Source: PFJX01 sp044227325 (GTDB taxonomy: Bacteria > Pseudomonadota > Gammaproteobacteria > Burkholderiales > Thiobacillaceae). Taken from it: 64,000 nt of DNA. Position 1 is the first letter of the stretch. Every line of letters starts with the position of its first letter. The position numbers and the translations under genes are program-made. The notes under the pieces are model-generated. The model saw nothing but the letters and a program-made list of their open reading frames with translations. It was not told the origin of the DNA and ran no database searches. The stretch spans positions 124,001 to 188,000 of the forward strand of contig JBGAFI010000005.1 of the NCBI GenBank assembly GCA_044227325.1. Reading direction: 5' to 3'. Shown piece by piece: positions 58,352 to 64,000 of the stretch.

Positions 58352-59490
58352 GGGCGGTTCGCGAGACAGGCGGAATGGATGTGCACCAGGCGTTCCAGAA
58401 TGGTCCGGCGCCGGGACAGGGCTAGGGTTTCCGCGCCGGCGGCGTCCTTGGCCAGGGCGCGGACGCTGCATACCGGCTCGCCGGGCGGGATGATCACGCC
58501 GCTCCGGGGCAGGTCGGCGCACCATTCCGGCCAGGGGAAGCCCGGCGGAATGCGCGCCGGCGCCGGCGCGTAGGCCACCGCGACGGCGCGCGCGCCGGCA
58601 GGCATGGACAGGTTTTCCGGCAATTCGCCCCGGCAGGCGCGCACGTGCAGGTCGAACAGGGCGGGCAGAGGGTCCGCGTCCCACAATTCCAGGGTGGCGG
58701 TTGGGCGGGGATTGAGTTCGAGCAGGTTCCAGCTTGCGCCGTCCAGCATGAAATCGAGGCCGTTCAGGCCCACCAGGCCCAGCTCGGCGGTCAGGGCGCG
58801 GGCCGCGTCCAGCACCCCGCTGCGCGCGGGTTCCGGCAAGCCGGCCAGGGTGACGGCGCCGGCATAGGCCCAGGGCGTCGGCGCCGCCGGCGGCACCGGC
58901 AGCATGCGGTTGAAGCCCACCGGCAGGATGGCGCGGCCGTCGGCGAGGAACAGCAGGGAACAGGGCGTGCCGGGCACCTGGCGCTGGAAATAATCGTCCG
59001 GCCGCGCGCCGGCTTGCGCGGCGCGGCGGATGTGCAGGCCGCCGCTGGCGCCGGCCCGCTTGAGCAGCCAGCCGGCGGGATCGGCGGGGGGAGTCGTCCG
59101 CGTCTCCGGATGGGGCAGGCCGAGGCGGCGCGCCAGATCGAAAAAGTAGGCGGGGTCGTTGGCCCGCGCCAGGCTTTCCGGCGTGTTGCCGTACAAGGTC
59201 CGGCCCCGGGCGAGCCGGTCCAGCAGGTCGGGCCGGGCCTCGAAACCGGAGCCGTAGACCAGGCCGAGGCAGCGGCTGGCCGGACAGAGCCGCTCGGCGC
59301 TGGCCAGCAGGGCGTCGGCCTCGTATTCCCAGGCGTCGTCGAGGGGGGCTTTTTCCCAGGCGCGCGCCAGATCGCAGGTATCCCGGTCGGCGAAGGCGTC
59401 CATGCCCGACGCGGCGTGCTCGGCGCGCGCCGCCGCCTGGGCCAGGCCGCGCCCGGACAGGGAAACCAGGAGGAAGGTGTCAGGCGGCAT
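58348..59490 (-). CDS. ATP-grasp protein of the H4MPT cluster
   Basis: 380 aa from ATG 59490. An N-terminal lobe (FLLVSLSGRGLAQAAARAEH), the ATP-grasp domain (GWLLKRAGASGGLHIRRAAQ; YFQRQVPGTPCSLLFLADGR) and the metal site GLNGLDFMLDGASWNLLELN with PRPTATLELW. Known only as an uncharacterised ATP-grasp in methylotroph H4MPT clusters. Presumably ligates an amino acid or other carboxylate during cofactor synthesis. Overlaps both mtdB (11 nt) and mch (4 nt). Confidence 0.82.
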   Translation of the reverse strand: MPPDTFLLVSLSGRGLAQAAARAEHAASGMDAFADRDTCDLARAWEKAPLDDAWEYEADALLASAERLCPASRCLGLVYGSGFEARPDLLDRLARGRTLYGNTPESLARANDPAYFFDLARRLGLPHPETRTTPPADPAGWLLKRAGASGGLHIRRAAQAGARPDDYFQRQVPGTPCSLLFLADGRAILPVGFNRMLPVPPAAPTPWAYAGAVTLAGLPEPARSGVLDAARALTAELGLVGLNGLDFMLDGASWNLLELNPRPTATLELWDADPLPALFDLHVRACRGELPENLSMPAGARAVAVAYAPAPARIPPGFPWPEWCADLPRSGVIIPPGEPVCSVRALAKDAAGAETLALSRRRTILERLVHIHSACLANRP

Positions 59491-60382
59491 GCAGCCTCGC
59501 CTCGGCCAGACAGTCGGCAAAGCCCAGGTAAAGGGGTTTTTCCGCCGCCAGCATCTTTCGCAGCAGGCCCTGCTGCACCTTGTATTTGACGTTGCCGATG
59601 GCCAGGGGGCCGATGCCGGCGGCCTTGCCGGAAACGGCGGCGAGGGGCGCCGCGTCGTCCATGAAACCGATGCCCTCGACGCCGGCCGGCGGCACCGCGT
59701 TGATGTCCGCCGCCACCAGCAGGCGCGAGGCCAGGGCGAGATGGGCCGGGGCGATGACCTGCACGCCCGCCTTCGCGGTGGCGAGCAGGACTTCGCTTTC
59801 CGCGACCAGGGCGTTCTTCTCCGCGTCACCGCTCGCGTCGGCGGCGGCGATGGCGGTGCCGAAACGGGCGTTCAGGAAGGTCACCGTCTCGCGGGCGCGG
59901 GCGATGCCGTCGTGGCCGGGAATGGTGACTTCCGCGCCGGCCTGCGCCGCCAGCACCGCCGCCACCATGCCCACCGGGCCGGTGCCGCCGAACACGGCGA
60001 CGCGGCGCCCGGCCAGGGTGAGGCCGTGGGACTTGGCCAAGGCCTGTTCCACCTTGGCGATCATGGCCGCCGCCGTGGTGTAGGCGCCGCTGGGATCGGC
60101 GAACACGGACACCTCGAAGGGGGGCACCATGGCCTTGCGCGCCGCCTCCAGCATGTCGCTGGCGAGCACCGCGTCGCGTCCGCCGATGAAGATGCCGGTG
60201 CGTTTCACGCCCTTGGGGCCGCGCGAGAAGATCGCGTCCTGGCTGAAGCCGGCGATGTCCTCCAGGCCGACGCCGGCGTAGGGGATGACCGCGTCCCAGC
60301 CGGCGTCGTAGGCCATGTTCACGTCGAAGGGGCTGACCCGGGCGCCGGGGGTGGCGAAGTGGAGCAGGTAGGGTTTTTCCAT
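59480..60382 (-). CDS. mtdB: NAD(P)-dependent methylene-H4MPT dehydrogenase
   Basis: 300 aa from ATG 60382. Oxidises methylene-H4MPT to methenyl-H4MPT. N-terminal FDVNMAYDAGWDAVIPYAGV, TGIFIGGRDAVLASDMLEAA, DPSGAYTTAAAMIAKVEQAL, and the Rossmann loop VAVFGGTGPVGMVAAVLAAQ match MtdB. The next gene upstream, mptG, ends 26 nt away, so it is in the operon from the 61.45-kb promoter. Confidence 0.95.
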   Translation of the reverse strand: MEKPYLLHFATPGARVSPFDVNMAYDAGWDAVIPYAGVGLEDIAGFSQDAIFSRGPKGVKRTGIFIGGRDAVLASDMLEAARKAMVPPFEVSVFADPSGAYTTAAAMIAKVEQALAKSHGLTLAGRRVAVFGGTGPVGMVAAVLAAQAGAEVTIPGHDGIARARETVTFLNARFGTAIAAADASGDAEKNALVAESEVLLATAKAGVQVIAPAHLALASRLLVAADINAVPPAGVEGIGFMDDAAPLAAVSGKAAGIGPLAIGNVKYKVQQGLLRKMLAAEKPLYLGFADCLAEARLHAA

Positions 60383-60408
60383 GTTCTGTTTCCGTTGTTC
60401 TTGTGAGG

Positions 60409-61401
60409 TCAGCCGGCCAGGGCGCGCGCCGAACGCCGCTCGACGCGGATGTCCGCGCCCCGGTTGCGCGCCGCGCAGACCAGGAATTCCAGGCCCTCGC
60501 CGGCCAGTTCCAGGCGCGCGGCCCGGGCCAGGCCGTGGGCGGCGACTTCCGAATCCAGCAGGGCGAAGCCGGTGGGGCCCCAGGAACTCTGGCCGATGCC
60601 GGCCGCGCCCCGCTCGCGCAGCCAGGCCAGGGCGCGGGCGACGCGGGGGCTGGCGTAGCGGCCGCCCTGGGCCGGGGCGAAATGGTCGCCCACCACGTTC
60701 TGTATGGCCTCGACGGCGCCACCGAACGCCGCCGCGTCCCGTTCCGCCAGGGCCGGCAGAGCGCCCATCAAGGCCAGGCGGCACAGGTGGCCGGCGCTTT
60801 CCTCGGAGAACCTGGGCAATTCGGCGAAGGCCTGTTTCTCCTGCTCGCCGTGCAGGCCCTGGAAACCGTGGTCCAGCACCAGGACGAAGCGCCAGGCGGC
60901 GGGAAAATCCATGCGGGCGATGGCGGTGGGCGGCTCGTCCTGGTCGCCACGCCGGCCGCCGTCCACCAGGAATCCGCCCTGGCCGAACAGGCCCAGGCCG
61001 ATGCCGGAACGGCCGCCCCGGCCGAGGGCGCGGGCGATATCCCGGGCCGACCAGTCGATGCCGTGCAGGCGCGCCACGGCCGTGCCCACCGCGAGGGCGA
61101 GCTGGGTGCCGGAGCCCAGGCCGGCGTGATCCGGGATGGCCTGTTCAACCTGGATATGGGTGCCCGACTCCAGGCCCAGGGCGGCGAGGGCGCGGCGCGC
61201 GTAATCGGCGGCGCGGACCGCTTGCGGGCCGCGGACGGCGACCGTCCCGGCGGGGCTCGCGGTGACCCGCGCGGCGATTTCGTCCAGGGCCAGACCCAGA
61301 CTGCCGAAGTGTCTGCCCAGGCCGCCGTTGAGGTCGAGAAACCCCATATGCAACCTTGCCGGAGCATGGACGGTGACGCTTTCGAATACGGCCTGGGACA
61401 T
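60409..61401 (-). CDS. mptG: Beta-ribofuranosylaminobenzene 5'-phosphate synthase
   Basis: 330 aa. GHMP-kinase-like enzyme condensing p-aminobenzoate with PRPP, the first committed step of H4MPT synthesis. Motifs: VHAPARLHMGFLDLNGGLGR, QAIPDHAGLGSGTQLALAVG, GIGLGLFGQGGFLVDGGRR. ATG 61401 is chosen over an in-frame start at 61473, because the sigma-54-type promoter at 61437-61453 predicts transcription from about 61427. First gene of the minus-strand operon mptG-mtdB-...-fae. Confidence 0.93.
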   Translation of the reverse strand: MSQAVFESVTVHAPARLHMGFLDLNGGLGRHFGSLGLALDEIAARVTASPAGTVAVRGPQAVRAADYARRALAALGLESGTHIQVEQAIPDHAGLGSGTQLALAVGTAVARLHGIDWSARDIARALGRGGRSGIGLGLFGQGGFLVDGGRRGDQDEPPTAIARMDFPAAWRFVLVLDHGFQGLHGEQEKQAFAELPRFSEESAGHLCRLALMGALPALAERDAAAFGGAVEAIQNVVGDHFAPAQGGRYASPRVARALAWLRERGAAGIGQSSWGPTGFALLDSEVAAHGLARAARLELAGEGLEFLVCAARNRGADIRVERRSARALAG

Positions 61402-61436
61402 GGGTTGGATCGGTAGTCGGGTTCGGGCAACAACCA

Positions 61437-61453
61437 TAGCAAGCCCCATGCCA
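61437..61453 (-). promoter_or_regulatory. Sigma-54-type promoter of the mptG-fae operon
   Basis: TGGCATGGGGCTTGCTA on the minus strand fits TGGCAC-N5-TTGCW with one mismatch. GG (-24) and GC (-12) are 10 nt apart. Predicted start is near 61427, giving a 26-nt leader to the mptG ATG. Confidence 0.7.
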
Positions 61454-61505
61454 TTGGGAAAATCCTTTGGCAATCAAACCCATAGCAAGATGCCCCGAAG
61501 CCGGC

Positions 61506-61522
61506 TGTGACACACTGTCACG
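61506..61522. promoter_or_regulatory. Perfect dyad, candidate enhancer site between divergent sigma-54 promoters
   Basis: TGTGACACACTGTCACG contains GTGACA-CAC-TGTCAC (61507-61521), a perfect 6-bp inverted repeat. A further half-site GTGACA is at 61540-61545. It lies about 85 nt upstream of the predicted mptG start and about 145 nt upstream of the fhcB start, normal for an upstream activating sequence. A near copy precedes the sigma-54 activator gene at 42356. Confidence 0.65.
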
Positions 61523-61634
61523 AGGCTTGTGCCAGCACCGTGACACGCCGGCCGGACGGCGCGCGGCGCCGGGGCGCGCGGAAGACATTGATTCGTTGAC
61601 GGACGCGGCGCCGTTCGCGCGGTTTGCGCGGACA

Positions 61635-61651
61635 TGGCACGATCCCTGCAT
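61635..61651 (+). promoter_or_regulatory. Sigma-54-type promoter of the fhc operon
   Basis: TGGCACGATCCCTGCAT matches TGGCAC-N5-TTGCW with one mismatch (C for the first T of the -12 box), with correct GG-N10-GC spacing. Predicted start is near 61661, 26 nt before the fhcB GTG. Confidence 0.72.
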
Positions 61652-61686
61652 AACGCCTTGGCCTTAATCGAAAGACACCCCGCTCC

Positions 61687-62925
61687 GTGCCCGATATCAC
61701 CTGTCCCTTTTGCGGTCTGCTCTGCGACGACACCCGCGTCGCCCTCGCCGACGGCCGCCTCCGCTTCGAGGCGGGCGGCTGCGCCCGCGCCGAACGCCTG
61801 TTCCAAGTGCCCGCCGCGGGCCAGCCCCGCGTCGCCGGCCAGCCCGCGGACATGGGCGCCGCCTGCCGCGCCGCCGCGCGTCTGCTCGCCGGCGCCCGGC
61901 GTCCCCTGATCGGCGGCCTGGCCTGCGACGTGGCCGGCCAGCGCGCCGCCATCGCCCTCGCGGAGCGGGTCGGCGGCGTGCTCGACCACATGAACGGCCG
62001 CGCCCAGTTCCGCAACACCCTGGCCTTCCAGGACGGCGGCTGGATGACCACGACCCTGTCGGAGGTGCGCAACCGGGCCGACCTGGTGGTGCTCGCGGGC
62101 ACCGACGCATCCCGCTTCCCCCGATTCTTCGACCGCCTGCTGGCGGGCGAATCCCAGTTTGGCGAACCGCGCCGGCGCGTCATTGCCCTGCTTTCTCCCA
62201 GTCTCCCCTCCCAGGCGGGGCAAGGCGCGGAGCTCGCCATCCCCTGTGAACCCGAGCGCCTGGGCGAGGTGTTCGCCACCCTGCGCGCGCGCCTCGCCGG
62301 CTCGCGGATCGACGCGGCCGAGGTGGCCGGCATCCCCCTTCCCCAACTCGACGAACTGCTGGCGGCCATGCGCGCCGCTCGTTACGGCGTGCTGGTCTGG
62401 AACGCGGCGGAACTGGACTTCCCCCAGGCCGACCTGGCCGTGCAGGCCATGGTGGATCTGGTCAAGGATCTGAACCGGGACACGCGCTGGTCCGGCCTGC
62501 CCCTGGCCGGCAACGACGGCGACACCTGCGCCGCCCAGGTGTGCACGTGGCAGACCGGCTTTCCCCTGCGCGCCGCCTTCAACGCCACCGGCCCCCATTA
62601 CGACCCGATCCGCCACGAGAGCGGTCGCCTGCTGGCGAGCGGCGAGGCGGACGCCCTGGTGTGGATTGCCGCGTTCGATCCGACCCGCGCGCCTCCCGAG
62701 GCGGCCTGTCCCCGCATCGTCCTGGGCCGCGCCGACATGGTGTTCGCGCAGGCGCCCGACGTGTTCATCCCGGTCGCGGTGCCGGGCGTGCAGCAGGCCG
62801 GCTTCCTGCACCGCATGGACGGCGTCGTCGCCCTGCCCCTGGCCGCGCCCCTGGCCAGCGGGCTGCCCGGCGTCGCCCAGGTTCTCGCCACGATCCAAGA
62901 GGAGTTGCGCCATGCTGCGGCTTAA
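61687..62925 (+). CDS. fhcB: Formyltransferase/hydrolase complex subunit B (formylmethanofuran dehydrogenase-like)
   Basis: 412 aa from GTG 61687. Related to the Mo/W subunit FmdB/FwdB: CPFCGLLCDDTRVAL at the N-terminus, GGLACDVAGQRAAIALAERV, LVWIAAFDPTRAPPEAACPR. In methylotrophs Fhc releases formate from formyl-H4MPT via methanofuran and does not act as a dehydrogenase; subunit B has a structural role. It overlaps fhcA by 14 nt and starts the fhc operon. Confidence 0.92.
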   Translation: MPDITCPFCGLLCDDTRVALADGRLRFEAGGCARAERLFQVPAAGQPRVAGQPADMGAACRAAARLLAGARRPLIGGLACDVAGQRAAIALAERVGGVLDHMNGRAQFRNTLAFQDGGWMTTTLSEVRNRADLVVLAGTDASRFPRFFDRLLAGESQFGEPRRRVIALLSPSLPSQAGQGAELAIPCEPERLGEVFATLRARLAGSRIDAAEVAGIPLPQLDELLAAMRAARYGVLVWNAAELDFPQADLAVQAMVDLVKDLNRDTRWSGLPLAGNDGDTCAAQVCTWQTGFPLRAAFNATGPHYDPIRHESGRLLASGEADALVWIAAFDPTRAPPEAACPRIVLGRADMVFAQAPDVFIPVAVPGVQQAGFLHRMDGVVALPLAAPLASGLPGVAQVLATIQEELRHAAA

Positions 62926-64000
62926 GGGCGGACGCCTGTACGACCCCGCCCACGGCATCGACGGGCTGGTGCGCGACATCTACGTGCAAGACGGCCGCGT
63001 CGTCGCCGCGCCCGGGCCGGACGCGGCCATCGACGGCGAGATCGACCTGACCGGCAAGGTGGTGATGGCGGGCGCCATCGACCTGCACACCCACATCGGC
63101 GGCGGCAAGATGAACATCGCCCGCGCCCTGCTGCCGGAGGACCATCGCGGCGACCCGGTGCCCGCCGTGGGCCTGGGCGAGGGGGGCTATCTGCATGCCG
63201 GCTGCGGTCACGCCGCGCCCTCCACCTGGACCACCGGCTACCGCTACGCGGAGATGGGCTACACCGCCTGCTTCGAGCCGGCCATGCTGCCCGCCAACGC
63301 GCGCCACGCCCACCTGGAGATGGGCGACATCCCCATGGTGGACAAGGGCGCCTACGCCATGCTGGGCAGCGACGACTTCTTCCTGCGCCTGCTCTCATCC
63401 GGCTCCGACCAGCGCCTGATCAACGACTACGTGGGCTGGACCCTGGAGAGCAGCCAGGCCATGGCCATCAAGGTGGTCAACCCGGGCGGCATCTCCGCGT
63501 TCAAGTTCAACGCCCGCGCCCTGGAACTGGACGAGGCCCATCCCCACTACGGCGTCACGCCGCGCCGGGTGATCCAGGCCCTGGCCCGGGCCGTGCACGA
63601 GCTGGGCGTTGCCCATCCCCTGCACGTGCACGCCAGCAACCTGGGCATTCCCGGCAACGCCGACACGACCCTGGCGACCATGGCCGCCGCCGAGGGCCTG
63701 CCCATCCACCTGACCCACATCCAGTTCCACAGCTACGGCACCGAGGGGGAGCGCAAGTTCTCCTCGGAAGCGGAACGCATCGCCGACGCCATCAACCGCA
63801 TGGCCAACGTCTCGGCGGACGTGGGCCAGATCCTGTTCGGCCAGACCGTCACCGCCTCCGGCGACACCATGAGCCAGCACCGCAACCATCGCCACGCCAG
63901 CCCGGACAAGTGGGTGGTGATGGACATCGAGTGCGACGCCGGCTGCGGCGTGGTGCCGTTCAAGTACAAGGACAAGAACTTCGTCAACGCCCTGCAATGG
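62912..64000 (+). CDS. fhcA: Formyltransferase/hydrolase complex subunit A (partial, runs off right edge)
   Basis: At least 363 residues are visible from ATG 62912 (GAGGAG about 8 nt upstream). Amidohydrolase-fold subunit homologous to FmdA/FwdA: metal-binding H59-T-H61 in MAGAIDLHTHIGGG, VNPGGISAFKFNARALELDE, LHVHASNLGIPGNADTTLAT, PIHLTHIQFHSYGTEGERKF. It hydrolyses formyl-methanofuran to formate. Genes fhcD and fhcC are expected just beyond the window. Confidence 0.93.
   Translation, partial: MLRLKGGRLYDPAHGIDGLVRDIYVQDGRVVAAPGPDAAIDGEIDLTGKVVMAGAIDLHTHIGGGKMNIARALLPEDHRGDPVPAVGLGEGGYLHAGCGHAAPSTWTTGYRYAEMGYTACFEPAMLPANARHAHLEMGDIPMVDKGAYAMLGSDDFFLRLLSSGSDQRLINDYVGWTLESSQAMAIKVVNPGGISAFKFNARALELDEAHPHYGVTPRRVIQALARAVHELGVAHPLHVHASNLGIPGNADTTLATMAAAEGLPIHLTHIQFHSYGTEGERKFSSEAERIADAINRMANVSADVGQILFGQTVTASGDTMSQHRNHRHASPDKWVVMDIECDAGCGVVPFKYKDKNFVNALQW

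Overview
The window is GC-rich (clearly above 60% by eye) chromosomal DNA with dense, short-spaced operons. The housekeeping proteins look betaproteobacterial: a hemCDXY cluster, an AlgZ/AlgR-like pair next to argH, the block recR-ybaB-dnaX plus SRP RNA, and a PEP-CTERM protein. A large tetrahydromethanopterin (H4MPT) and methanofuran C1-transfer region marks it as a methylotroph or formaldehyde-oxidising betaproteobacterium, for example of the Rhodocyclales/Nitrosomonadales type. No 16S rRNA or other species marker is present, so the genus is not assigned.

Layout. 1-6.3 kb: an asparagine-synthase-like gene cut by the left edge, a DUF4124-glutaredoxin protein, prlC, a gamma-carbonic anhydrase, a GAF protein and a PEP-CTERM protein. 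6.4-16.3 kb: cnoX, purB, an HDOD protein, recR, ybaB, dnaX, a PagL-like protein, the SRP RNA, a DAHP synthase behind a probable Phe attenuator, and a TrpB2-type enzyme. 16.4-22.4 kb: NUDIX, MazG-like, 2Fe-2S and hydrolase genes, then a NodI/NodJ-type ABC exporter. That exporter is split by a 2.4-kb low-GC island carrying a PD-(D/E)XK-like protein, and both of its genes have out-of-frame internal losses. 22.4-26.6 kb: pyrimidine operon yqgE-ruvX-pyrR-pyrB-pyrX. 26.6-33.3 kb: photolyase, HDOD, chemoreceptor with a PDC sensor partner, epimerase and a ferredoxin reductase. 33.4-40.5 kb: hemCDX plus a short hemY, a thioredoxin-like protein, a LytS/LytTR pair and argH with a frameshifted 3' end. 40.5-42.2 kb: folD, tRNA-Pro, tRNA-Arg and a SCO1 protein.

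From 42.5 kb to the right edge the region is almost entirely C1 metabolism. A sigma-54 activator is followed by a DmrX-like flavoprotein, a DHPS-like protein, DUF447 and mfnB. Next come an orphan sensor and a hypothetical gene, then mfnE, pabB, mfnF and mfnD on the minus strand. A HisA-like gene, fae, a CitG-like gene, an ATP-grasp, mch, another ATP-grasp, mtdB and mptG follow, and then fhcB and fhcA running off the window. Together these encode formaldehyde capture (fae), oxidation (mtdB, mch), formyl transfer and hydrolysis (fhc), and much of the synthesis of both cofactors.

The most interesting signal is in the mptG-fhcB intergenic region. Two divergent sigma-54-type promoters face away from a perfect GTGACA-CAC-TGTCAC dyad, and a near copy of the dyad lies upstream of the sigma-54 activator gene. 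This suggests a dedicated enhancer-binding protein that switches on the H4MPT pathway. Other points are the Phe-rich leader before the DAHP synthase, the island inside the exporter operon, and a REP-like repeat family concentrated in the C1 region.
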